Shown piece by piece: positions 36,742 to 44,514 of a stretch of 48,592 nucleotides of DNA. Where the stretch lies: the NCBI GenBank assembly GCA_021785435.1, contig JAJYFE010000012.1, positions 1 through 48,592 of the forward strand, written 5' to 3'. Position 1 is the first letter of the stretch. Each line of letters starts with the position of its first letter. Made by a program: the position numbers and the translations under genes. The notes below the pieces were generated by a model. It did not search any database. It saw only the letters and a list, made by a program, of their open reading frames with translations, and was not told where the DNA came from. Origin of the DNA: Planctomycetota bacterium (GTDB taxonomy: Bacteria > Planctomycetota > Phycisphaerae > WQYP01).

Positions 36742-38223
36742 CTACTCGCTGACAAATTGTCCCCCAAATTTCCAGCTCACCAGCGTGGCCGCCAGCACGA
36801 AAACAAACATAATCCACGCCACCGCGGAGGCGACGCCGAAGCTGCCGGTCTGGAACCCTTTGGTGTAGATGTCGTAACTTAGGGTGGTGGTGGCGCCGGC
36901 CGGGCCGCCTTGGGTCATGGCTACCGCCACGTCCCAGCCGCCTTGCAGCCCGCCGATAATACTCATAATAAAGATGAAAAACGTGGTTGGGGCCAGCATC
37001 GGCCACGTGACATGCCAAAACTTGTTCAGGCGCGACGCGCCATCCAGGTCCGCGGCCTCGTATAAGTCCTGCGGCACATTGGAAAGCCCCGCCAGATAAA
37101 GCAGCATATTGTTCGAGCCAACCGCGATCCAGAATCCCATAATCATCAGCGCCGGCTTGGCCCAGTAGTAGCTGGTCAACCACTGCGGCGGCTGCAACCC
37201 CACTGTCGCCTGTTCCGGCAGATTGAAACAGACGATCCCCAGCCCCTCCAGCACGAACAGTCCGGTCATGGTGAGCATCGCCAGCATCAGGGCGCTGCCC
37301 AAGCCGGTATCCCAGGTCGTCCGGCCAAACCGTGCGCCCGACCAAGGCGCCAGCGGCCACAGCACGCCAGCACCGGTTAATATGGTTAGGCCCAGCGCCG
37401 CCCGCCGCTCGGGAAACCAGAACCAGGCCGCCACGGTGGGAATCGCCAACAGCGCCAACGCCACCAGCAAAGAGGCCGTTCCCAGATCCGCTTCCCGCCA
37501 CAGCCGCCCCAGCCGGCGCCCCGCCAGCGCCGCCAAACCGGCCATCATGAACACCGAAACCCAGAGTCCCAACTGAATCCAGATCGGCCCAACTCCACGC
37601 ACCAAGCTCTGCAGACCCAGCAGCGCTGGGCGCAGCGCCAGGTTGATCGGACCGGTATCGGGGTTGTATAGATCCTTCCACAGGATAAAAATGGCCATGC
37701 CGCTGGTAAACGACGGCAGATACATCAAGGTGCGATAGACGCTTCGTCCGCCCGCAGCGCCCAGCACCAGAATCCCGCCTACCGTGGTGCCAATCAAGAT
37801 GGTCATGGCGGAGCCGCCCATCCCCCACAGCCCCAGGACCACCGCACTGGCCAGCACGACCGCGGAAACCACCAGCATCAGCCACGCCCGCCGGCTGGGT
37901 GCCGCTTTCTGCCGGCTAAGCAGGATGGCCAGGAACAGGCTGCCGGCGATGGCAAACGGAATGCCCATCATCAAGAACAATGTGTTGCCGAGATAAAACC
38001 AGAAATTCGCGCTGCGCAGCAGATGCCTAAAATTATCCAGCCCTACCCAGCGCACGGGATTCGGTTTAAACATGTTCTGGTGACGCAGGTCCCAGTTGCT
38101 GAAGGCCATCACCAGACTGAACACCACCGGGAACAGCGTAAATACAACCACGCCGAGAAAGTTTGGACTTAAGAAGGCCAGCGCTGGCAGCAGGCGACGT
38201 CGGGTTTGGGAAAAGCGGCTCAT
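36742..38223 (-). CDS. MalF/UgpA-type sugar ABC permease, expanded
   Basis: 493 residues from ATG 38223, 1 bp after the stop of the solute-binding protein gene. The usual MalF pieces are there: LAFLSPNFLGVVVFTLFPVVFSL, YRTLMYLPSFTSGMAIFILWKDLYNPD, and the EAA loop DLYEAADLDGASRLNKFWHVTWPML. Two insertions make it much longer than the normal 290-300. The first (about residues 110-165) adds two hydrophobic segments between TM2 and TM3. The second (about 195-360) adds four to five more. The ATPase contact loop and last two helices are intact, so transport function with the MalG partner is expected. The extra helices might bind another membrane protein or a lipid-linked or large substrate; this is speculative. 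Confidence 0.93.
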   Translation of the reverse strand: MSRFSQTRRRLLPALAFLSPNFLGVVVFTLFPVVFSLVMAFSNWDLRHQNMFKPNPVRWVGLDNFRHLLRSANFWFYLGNTLFLMMGIPFAIAGSLFLAILLSRQKAAPSRRAWLMLVVSAVVLASAVVLGLWGMGGSAMTILIGTTVGGILVLGAAGGRSVYRTLMYLPSFTSGMAIFILWKDLYNPDTGPINLALRPALLGLQSLVRGVGPIWIQLGLWVSVFMMAGLAALAGRRLGRLWREADLGTASLLVALALLAIPTVAAWFWFPERRAALGLTILTGAGVLWPLAPWSGARFGRTTWDTGLGSALMLAMLTMTGLFVLEGLGIVCFNLPEQATVGLQPPQWLTSYYWAKPALMIMGFWIAVGSNNMLLYLAGLSNVPQDLYEAADLDGASRLNKFWHVTWPMLAPTTFFIFIMSIIGGLQGGWDVAVAMTQGGPAGATTTLSYDIYTKGFQTGSFGVASAVAWIMFVFVLAATLVSWKFGGQFVSE

Positions 38224-38224
38224 G

Positions 38225-39706
38225 TCAATTCGCCCAGCCTTTCCAAGCATAGTAACGTCGGTAGAACGGGTTGGCGATTAAACGCAACGGCACTTTTTGG
38301 CCCGCCCGGCGTAGCCGGTCGATCCGGTTCTGCCGACGCCGCAGCTTGGCATACAGACGCCGCAGACGCGGACTCGCGCGCACATTATCGGCCATGTGCT
38401 GGTTAATGCGCTCCGCCGCCAGCTGCGCCGCCTGGCGAGCGGTGTAAATGCCGGCGATAAAGCCGGTCTCGGCTTGACCGTTGACGATCCGCTGCACCGT
38501 CGCCGCCTGAACAAAGGGGCTGTACGCGAAGGGAATGGCGATCGTGGCGCAGGCTTGGGCGAAGGCGCCGCTGCATCCGGCCTCGTTGGGATATTGCGGC
38601 GGATTAAGAAATTCGCGCGTCCGCGTATAAATGGGATTCGGCGGCTCCGCATCGCCATCCCGCACGATCTGCATATTGTAAGTGCGGCTCGCCAGGTAGG
38701 CCAGAAAATATTCCGCCAGCTGCTTATGCGGCGAACCGGTGTAAATAGCCGCGCCCCGCATATCCAGCGACGAGTTGGGAAATTCGCCGTAGGGCGGGGC
38801 GGAAACCGCCAGCGGAATCGGTCCCGTGGTTCGATAAAATTTGCGCAGTTGAATCAGCATATACCGCCCCACATAAAACATCGCATACTGGCCGCTGTTG
38901 AACAGCTGGAATCCCGCGCCGCCATAACCCTCTTGCGTGGCGAAAGAAGCCTGCTGGGCCGGTGTCGGCAGCAGATGATCCACAAACGTCCAGCGGTACA
39001 TCAGACGCAAAACCCGGATATAACGCGGATCATTCAAAATGCAGCGGGTGAGCGTTTCATTAAAAGCCGACAGCCCCAAGCTGCGCCGCATCACGCCCGT
39101 ATTAACGCTGTTGGCGAAAAATACGGGCTCCGTCGCCCCCGGCGGATTCGCCGCCCGCACGAACGCCAGGCCCCGCCGCTGAAATTGGGCGAACGTCCAG
39201 GTTCGCGGTGGAATCGGTTGATGATATCGTCGAAAAGTGGCTTGGTTCACCCAGTACAAGGCGGTGTCCACATTATCGGGAAACACATACTGCTTGCCGT
39301 TGGCGAGTAGATCGGGGCGCAGCGCCGGCCAGGTTTTACCGGCATCGAACCCCATCTTCCTGGCCGCCGGCGCCACATTGTACAGCAGGCCGCACTGCGC
39401 CAGAAAATTCATCTCGCCGAAGCCATACATGTCCATTAGATCATCCGCGTCGCCGGAAACGCCTTGGATGATGTCCTTGCTCATGTCGTTATTGGCGAAA
39501 TCGAGGCGCAGGGTGACTTTCGGATAATGATGGCGGCGCAGCCAACGCTCAAAATGCGCCACTTGGCTGATGCGCTCCGGATTGTCATCGGTTGTCCAAT
39601 GCAGCACCGGGTACCTGCTGCGATGCGAGGGCAAATTGACTTCGGTCAGTGCACTGGCGGCCAGCAGCAGCGCCAGACCAGTCAAAAAGGAATATTTCCA
39701 GTCCAT
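38225..39706 (-). CDS. Extracellular solute-binding protein of sugar ABC importer
   Basis: 493 residues from ATG 39706; the alternative ATG 39733 adds 9 residues before the hydrophobic segment. The N-terminus MDWKYSFLTGLALLLAASALT is a signal peptide or anchor, without a lipobox Cys. Residues beyond resemble family-1 binding proteins: a domain with GDADDLMDMYGFGEMN, then GFDAGKTWPALRPDLLANGKQYVFPDNVDTALYWVN and PPRTWTFAQFQRRGLAF, a hallmark segment of maltose/multiple-sugar binding proteins, and MAA/GRYMLIQLRKF later. It is longer than usual (about 430) with a basic C-terminal tail (LRRLYAKLRRRQNRIDRLRRAG) that may contact the membrane or partner. Its gene is the first of the minus-strand importer operon. 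Substrate unknown. Confidence 0.88.
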   Translation of the reverse strand: MDWKYSFLTGLALLLAASALTEVNLPSHRSRYPVLHWTTDDNPERISQVAHFERWLRRHHYPKVTLRLDFANNDMSKDIIQGVSGDADDLMDMYGFGEMNFLAQCGLLYNVAPAARKMGFDAGKTWPALRPDLLANGKQYVFPDNVDTALYWVNQATFRRYHQPIPPRTWTFAQFQRRGLAFVRAANPPGATEPVFFANSVNTGVMRRSLGLSAFNETLTRCILNDPRYIRVLRLMYRWTFVDHLLPTPAQQASFATQEGYGGAGFQLFNSGQYAMFYVGRYMLIQLRKFYRTTGPIPLAVSAPPYGEFPNSSLDMRGAAIYTGSPHKQLAEYFLAYLASRTYNMQIVRDGDAEPPNPIYTRTREFLNPPQYPNEAGCSGAFAQACATIAIPFAYSPFVQAATVQRIVNGQAETGFIAGIYTARQAAQLAAERINQHMADNVRASPRLRRLYAKLRRRQNRIDRLRRAGQKVPLRLIANPFYRRYYAWKGWAN

Positions 39707-39930
39707 GCCCGAGTCCAATGGTGGTGGAAGCATCTCCGCAAGCTCGTAAACAATAAAAACAATTGCGCTGTGATGCAACCGGGGTGTGGCCGGATTTTGG
39801 GGCAGCGGGTGTAGCCATAAATTGTGGCAGGCAGGCACGAACCTACGTGCCGTAGCTTGCCGTACGGGTGTGGCGATGAATTTCGGCACACCCTGCTCCA
39901 TATAGCCTCCGGTCCGCACGGTAGTGGACT

Positions 39931-39952
39931 GGTTTAGTCGCCCACGGCGACC
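39931..39952 (-). repeat. REP-like palindromic repeat, copy D
   Basis: Minus-strand copy reading GGTCGCCGTGGGCGACTAAA, one base longer in the loop than copy B. Right part (CCGCA..CAAAC) is absent. Confidence 0.55.
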
Positions 39953-40164
39953 TTCGGCGGATCGTGGAGTCGCCTTTGGAGACCTTGCCGGGGGAGGAAT
40001 TTCCGCGGCAGCACCTCATCAACCGGCCATGCCGTCCCCGGTATCGGTGTCTCGCCGGGATAAGCAGAACCGCGTTGGCTAAAAAATATGGCCGCACCCT
40101 GCCGTGCCGCCCACGTCGTCGTAGCGGCGGGAAGACGGCATCCCGATCGGTACCGGAGCGTGTG

Positions 40165-40187
40165 TCCACCGGGGCGGATTTTCGACC
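40165..40187 (+). repeat. TCCACCG...TTCGACC element, copy 1
   Basis: 23 bp beginning TCCACCGGGGCGG and ending TTTTCGACC. It differs at three or four positions from the two copies near 45.5 kb. Confidence 0.5.
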
Positions 40188-40440
40188 TACCACGTTGAAC
40201 CACAATTTGGTGAAATCCGCGATGGCGAAGGACTACCGTCATCGGCATTGATGGATTGCACTATCCAGCCGCCCACCGCCATCGTGGATGGTGTGGCTGA
40301 CGCGCGCAAGAAAGCGGCTGCGAAAGGGCGCTCAATCAATCCGGCGATCGATGCCTCTGAAGTACCGTAGAGAACCTCCGGGGAAATTCCGGTTGGGGAA
40401 GGGCCCCGGACTCGCCACCGAACCCGAAGCACCGGCCTCC

Positions 40441-40472
40441 GGGTCGCCGCAGCGAGTCGCCCACGGCGACCC
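40441..40472 (+). repeat. Hairpin formed by REP-like copy E
   Basis: GGGTCGCCG at 40441-40449 is the exact reverse complement of CGGCGACCC at 40464-40472, giving a 9-bp stem with a 14-nt loop. The right arm is part of a REP-like copy (40454-40472, GAGTCGCCCACGGCGACCC). Confidence 0.6.
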
Positions 40473-40529
40473 GGTGAATGGCGGCGGCCGGGGTACCCGA
40501 AAGATAAGTGGTGACAGAGCACCAGGTAT

Positions 40530-40563
40530 TTGGTTGCGGCGCAGTTTAGTCGCCACGGCGACC
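40530..40563 (-). repeat. REP-like palindromic repeat, copy C
   Basis: Minus-strand copy with the full palindrome GGTCGCCGTGGCGACTAAAC and then GCGCCGCAACCAA, the best match to copies A and B. It lies just beyond the stop of the PEP-CTERM gene. Confidence 0.65.
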
Positions 40564-40623
40564 CGCGCTGGATCCACCAAGGGCGACTGCGCGATCCGCG
40601 CCACAAGGGCCGCGCTGCCCGCG

Positions 40624-41509
40624 TCACCGTGTCGCCGCGTCTCCGGGGCCGCGCCGTCTTCGCCGGGCCAGCAGGCCCAGACCGCCCAGAGCCAGAAGCG
40701 AAAGCGTGGCCGGCTCGGGCGTGGCGGCGGAATACGCCGTGAAGGTGCTCGTGCCGTCCGGCACGTTATTCGTTGGCGTGGAAAGCGACCAGAGGTCGGG
40801 CTCTCCAAGGGAATCGGTCGCCGGCGGGCTAAGGGTATCGGCAAGATCACCGTCGAACGTCACGCTCAGTTCGCCGTCCGGCGCCTTGTAGAACTCGGCA
40901 GTGTGATCACCCGTGGAGCGGGCGCCGAGCGCGACCGTGCCCGATGTCTGGCTATCCACGCCGACAGCTGGATCCGGGCCGAAGTACCACCAGACGTTAT
41001 AATCGCCGTTGGCGCTATGGCGGGGATCGTAGCCCACCGAGACGATGCCTTGCGTCTGCCCGTACACGTCGTCGATGTTCATAATCCACCCGCGTGCCGT
41101 GGTCGATGGACACGTCATCGTGAAACGAAATGGCGACCTCTTGCACGGCAGCATCCCGGTAGCCGGGGGGCGTGGCGTACGTGACCGCCCCCCCATAATA
41201 CCCACTGTTGCTCTCGCTTGAGACCACATCCATGTCGGCCCCGCTCACTCCAGCCGACCCCGCGATGGTCATCCAACTCTGCCCCTCCCACGAAATGTCT
41301 GCCCGGGCAACGCCGCAGGCCAGGAGCAACATGGCCGCTGGGATGAGGGGCTTCCCCCGCGAGAGGCGCTGGAATCGAAACATGGGCGCCCCATGGGCCA
41401 CAATTCCCGTGGCCGACGCCCGGCCACCGGCCCGTGACGCAACGCCTGCCGCCGCGGCGGCGGCGCCGAGGATCGCCTTGCCAGTCGAGAGCGATTTGAA
41501 CCTTCGCAT
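40624..41509 (-). pseudogene. PEP-CTERM protein gene with frameshift and duplicated signal peptide
   Basis: ATG 41509 follows AAAAGGAG at good spacing and starts MRRFKSLSTGKAILGAAAAAAGVASRA, a signal peptide. A second, related signal peptide (MFRFQRLSRGKPLIPAAML..., from 41383) follows in the same frame. The mature part runs in that frame to about 41100 (EVAISFHDDVSIDHGT) and must then move to the neighbouring frame to continue GWIMNIDDVYGQTQGIVSVGYD and end with the sorting signal TPEPATLSLLALGGLGLLARRRRR. PEP-CTERM proteins are exported and processed by exosortase, usually ending at the cell surface or in extracellular matrix. The rest of the domain (WWYFGPDP, GDHTAEFYKAPDGEL) is a small beta-rich unknown. 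Frameshift could be real or an assembly error. Confidence 0.7.
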
Positions 41510-41659
41510 TGCCTGCTCCTTTTCCCGCCAGCGGGAAACGTTCTCGCTGCGCTTCGCCACCGCAACACACGGGGCGGGCATGGCGCACAATACACAGTCT
41601 TGCTGTATAGCAACGACCGTGCCAAATGGGTGATCGGCGCGAACCGGTTGTCGCAAGTC

Positions 41660-41706
41660 GTGTTATATAAAGGGGATAAATGTGATATATTTATAATTGT
41701 GAAGTT
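41660..41706 (-). promoter_or_regulatory. Putative AT-rich promoter of the PEP-CTERM gene
   Basis: On the minus strand this block reads through TTCACA, then TATAAATATATCACA and CTTATATAAC, the only AT-rich segment for kilobases. It lies 150-200 bp upstream of ATG 41509. Exact -35 and -10 hexamers are not certain. Confidence 0.35.
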
Positions 41707-41735
41707 TCAGGAAGGCTGGGGCAAAACGAAGAAAT

Positions 41736-41803
41736 GGTACAGAATGTACCTGATACCGGCGAAAATGGTACAAAATGTACCAAATTATGGTACAAAACGT
41801 ACC
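41736..41803. promoter_or_regulatory. Array of three 15-bp palindromic operator-like sites
   Basis: Sites GGTACAGAATGTACC (41736-41750), GGTACAAAATGTACC (41767-41781) and GGTACAAAACGTACC (41789-41803). The half-sites GGTACA/TGTACC are perfect in the first two; the third has one mismatch. Centres are 31 and 22 bp apart, close to three and two helical turns, so proteins would sit on one face of the DNA. Position upstream of the AT-rich promoter fits an activator or cooperative regulator of the PEP-CTERM gene. Confidence 0.65.
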
Positions 41804-41893
41804 ATACGCTCCCTTGGGGGCGCCGCGGCGCGTGACGCCGATGCCCGCATTGGCCAAGCCTGTGGGCCAGATCAGAAATTCCACCTTCATCCT

Positions 41894-43642
41894 TCATTCC
41901 TCAGCCTTCCGTGGCGTCCCCGCCGTGCCATCGCCGGGGATGCGCTGTTGAATCCGGGCCAACAGTTCGCGCAGGGAATCCGGTGGATGCAGGGCAAAGA
42001 AGTACTCGCGCCAGGTGGCGGCGGCGGCGTTGTCCCGCGCCGCACCAGCGGCGGCGATGCGCTCATCCAGCTGCCGCAGCGGGTCCGGAAACAACTCCCG
42101 CAGCCGCGCGTTCACACTGTGAAGGTGCTGAAATAGCTTGCTGCGCGAGGCCCGCCCCCGGCGCTGGCCGCGCCGGCGGTCTTCATGGAGACTTTCGGCA
42201 ATCCGCGCGATCAGCCCCGTGCGCTGCTCCAGCAGGTGGGACGCTTGTGGCCCCGGCGTGGGCAGCGCGTCCCACCAAAGCTGCGGATTATGCCCCCAAT
42301 GGTGCCGCCGCCAGCGCAGCGCAGGCCAGTCCGGCGCCGCTGCCGCCGGCGGCTCCAGCGGCAGCAGCCAGCCTGCGGACACGCACCCATACGATGGCAC
42401 GGACGGTTGCCTGGGGCCTGCGATTCCGGGTGGGTCGGTCGGGCCAAAAATGTTCCGCCAAATCTCGTCGGTGATACGGTCGTAAAGCGCTCCGCCGATC
42501 CCGTGGATGAATAGATCTGCCTGAAACGTGCGTGCGAATAACGTCAACGTCAAAGCCCGTGGCCGCAAGCACAGGCGGCGCCGGGAAAGCTCAGCCTGTA
42601 AGCCGCGGGCGGCTGGCAGTAAATCACCGGAAAGGTAGCCGTTCACCGTCAGCGCCGGTCCGTCGAACCAGGTCAGTCGGGCTGGGCCGTCCGCTTCGAA
42701 AAAAAGCCGCTGGCGTGGTTGCTGGTCGCCGTAAATCCAGAAAGGTAGTTCACGCCGGGTGGCTGCGATCATTAAATCCGGAATGGGCCGGCCCGGCCGG
42801 GTAATGCGCTGGCTCTGACGATAACCGTCCAAAGCCGCGTTATAGATTTCCGCCCACCGGGGTTGGCGCATCCAGGCGAGCGCAAAGGCCGTCCAGGCGA
42901 CCCCGCTGCACCAACCGCTGCACGGGGCGTGCCATACCTTCAGGCCGAGCGATTTTTCGAAATGCCGCCGGGCGCCGCTAAGCCAGTCCACCAGACTTGC
43001 AGAATGATCCGCGGCCAGATAATCGAGGAACTGGCTTAAGGCCGCGCTTTTCGCCAGCGGTTCCCGCCGGACTGCCGCCAGCCAGCGCTCACGGGTGTCG
43101 CCTTGCGGCGCCGATAACATTTCCGCAGCCACAGCCCGGCTGTGATCCCAAAGAAGGTATTGGCGCGTCAGACGCCGCTGGGATGACGGCGCCCCGCTAG
43201 CCACCGGTACGGCGAAGCCAGGGTGGGCCAGTCGATCGTGATCCACAATTAAATCGATGGCGCACCCGCCGGTGACGCTGGCCAGACGATCGGCGGCCAA
43301 CACTTTGGCCCAAACCCCGGCGTGATAGAACTCACACTGATGCCCGGTGATGATCCACGGCTGCCCCAGCATCCCTACCGGCGGTGGGTCATCGCCGACG
43401 GCGGCGGCGTGTCGTGCGATGGTTTCAAAAAGTTCGCGCCGGGCGATGGCGGCCAGTTCCGGCCAGGGGCCTTGAGGCGCCCAGCCGGGGGTCGTGCCGC
43501 GGCGTGCCTCCACAGCTTGCCGCAGGACTTCACCGGCCGGTTCCATGAGGATTTCGCCATGGCGTCGCGGCACCACAATGTGCGACGCACGCGGTATCAC
43601 GGCCGGCCCGCGTTCGGCGGTCCATGCTGGCTGTTCGCTCAT
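41894..43642 (-). CDS. Conserved protein of unknown function, distantly BshC-like
   Basis: 582 residues from ATG 43642, which leaves 10 bp to the end of the upstream glycosyltransferase gene; a longer frame would overlap it. Features seen: WIITGHQCEFYHAGVWAKVLAA (about 95-115), a segment LTLFARTFQADLFIHGIGGALYDRITDEI (about 385-415) and a coiled-coil C-terminus (SLHEDRRRGQRRGRASRSKLFQHLHSVNARLREL). From memory the GHQ..H.GVW and HGIGG..YD..TD motifs recur in conserved planctomycete proteins. The order of a GHQ-type start, a GxG turn late in the protein and a coiled coil recalls BshC, the cysteine-adding enzyme of bacillithiol synthesis, but sequence similarity is too weak to assign that function. 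Its gene is likely co-transcribed with the glycosyltransferase. Confidence 0.55.
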   Translation of the reverse strand: MSEQPAWTAERGPAVIPRASHIVVPRRHGEILMEPAGEVLRQAVEARRGTTPGWAPQGPWPELAAIARRELFETIARHAAAVGDDPPPVGMLGQPWIITGHQCEFYHAGVWAKVLAADRLASVTGGCAIDLIVDHDRLAHPGFAVPVASGAPSSQRRLTRQYLLWDHSRAVAAEMLSAPQGDTRERWLAAVRREPLAKSAALSQFLDYLAADHSASLVDWLSGARRHFEKSLGLKVWHAPCSGWCSGVAWTAFALAWMRQPRWAEIYNAALDGYRQSQRITRPGRPIPDLMIAATRRELPFWIYGDQQPRQRLFFEADGPARLTWFDGPALTVNGYLSGDLLPAARGLQAELSRRRLCLRPRALTLTLFARTFQADLFIHGIGGALYDRITDEIWRNIFGPTDPPGIAGPRQPSVPSYGCVSAGWLLPLEPPAAAAPDWPALRWRRHHWGHNPQLWWDALPTPGPQASHLLEQRTGLIARIAESLHEDRRRGQRRGRASRSKLFQHLHSVNARLRELFPDPLRQLDERIAAAGAARDNAAAATWREYFFALHPPDSLRELLARIQQRIPGDGTAGTPRKAEE

Positions 43643-43652
43643 GGGCCGCCCG

Positions 43653-44465
43653 TTAATGGCATGGGTCCTGACAGCGGGCCACAACACGGCATCGCCATCG
43701 CCCGGCCTGGCGCCGGCCCGGGCGGCCGATGACGCGGCGCGGCGCGGCGCCTGCCCGCGCCAGCTCCGCCGCGGCCAGCGCCTCCTCGAAAACCCGCAGG
43801 TAATGCCGCAACCGCCGTTTCGGATCATCCAACACCCCCCCGAAGTGGCGGTTCGGATCGGTGTAAATCAGACGCACCGGTATTTCGACGATACGCAACC
43901 GACAGCGTACCGCCTCCACCCAAAGCTGCATGGGAAAAGCGTAACCAGGCTCGGTCAAACGAAGGCGCTGCATGGCCGAAACGCGGTGGGCTTTGAAGCC
44001 GCAGAAGCTATCGGTGAGGTTTAACTCCAGGCGGCGATTGAGCAGTGCGGTGATTTCGCGATTGATCTGGCGACGATCCGGCGGCGGAACGTCCGCGCCC
44101 GGCGCGTGATTCAGGTAACGCGAACCGCTGATGATATCCGCATGATCCCGCGCCGCGGCGGCCAGAAACTCCGGCAGCATCGCCGGTTCATGCTGTTCAT
44201 CACAATCCATGGTGATCACCCACTCGTAATCGCGCTGGGCGGCCCAGTGAAAAGCGTCGATCAGACTTTGGCCGTAACCTTGGTTCCGGGCATGGTGGCA
44301 CACCTGTACGTCGCGGTGGCGGGCCAGGATGGCGGCGGTCGAATCGGTCGAGCCGTCATTGATAACCAGGATGTCGGCCGGGGTCGCAGCGCGCACTTCC
44401 CGGAGAACTTTTTCCAAGTGCCGCTCTTCGTTGAAGATAGGCATGGCGATCAGTGCTGGCAGCAT
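43653..44465 (-). CDS. Glycosyltransferase family 2 (dolichyl-phosphate-mannose synthase-like)
   Basis: 270 residues from ATG 44465, AGGA 5 nt upstream. The GT-A fold is evident: ALIAMPIFNEERHLEKVL (start), VINDGSTDSTA (34-44), and ITMDCDEQHEP with the metal-binding D87-x-D89. DSFCGFKAHR and RHFGG..RRLRHYL follow as in dolichol/polyprenol-phosphate mannosyltransferases. It transfers a hexose from a nucleotide sugar to a lipid carrier or glycan in the cytoplasmic leaflet. No C-terminal membrane helices are present, unlike DPMS of some bacteria. The end (ARAGAAPRRVIGRPGRRQAG...) is basic and low complexity. Acceptor unknown. Confidence 0.9.
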   Translation of the reverse strand: MLPALIAMPIFNEERHLEKVLREVRAATPADILVINDGSTDSTAAILARHRDVQVCHHARNQGYGQSLIDAFHWAAQRDYEWVITMDCDEQHEPAMLPEFLAAAARDHADIISGSRYLNHAPGADVPPPDRRQINREITALLNRRLELNLTDSFCGFKAHRVSAMQRLRLTEPGYAFPMQLWVEAVRCRLRIVEIPVRLIYTDPNRHFGGVLDDPKRRLRHYLRVFEEALAAAELARAGAAPRRVIGRPGRRQAGRWRCRVVARCQDPCH

Positions 44466-44514
44466 GGAAATCCTATTTTTCTTCCAGTTAATGGTAGGAC
44501 ACGGCCGGATGATG

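Larger units (their letters stand above)
39707..40623. other. 0.9-kb non-coding gap rich in short palindromic repeats
   Basis: No gene is supported on either strand. It contains three copies of the REP-like element (39931-39952, 40454-40472, 40530-40563), one copy of the TCCACCG...TTCGACC element (40165-40187), and a 9-bp inverted repeat around 40441-40472 that could fold. The promoter of the sugar ABC operon should lie at its left end (39710-39900). No tRNA or riboswitch was recognised. Confidence 0.6.
41510..41893. other. 384-bp gap with AT-rich promoter region and operator array
   Basis: The gap separates the PEP-CTERM gene from the 3' end of the next minus-strand gene. It has a strikingly AT-rich 45-bp block (about 41660-41706) followed by three spaced palindromes (41736-41803). 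No gene was seen. Confidence 0.6.

Noticed and set aside
38396..39310. Plus-strand open frame (304 codons) opposite the solute-binding protein gene
   Set aside because: Shadow of the real minus-strand gene; low-complexity Arg-rich translation.
41736..41803. The three spaced palindromes as a tiny CRISPR array or as steroid-receptor-like elements
   Set aside because: Repeats are only 15 bp with unequal 16-bp and 7-bp spacers, unlike CRISPR; the resemblance of GGTACA-n3-TGTACC to eukaryotic hormone response elements is coincidental in a bacterium.
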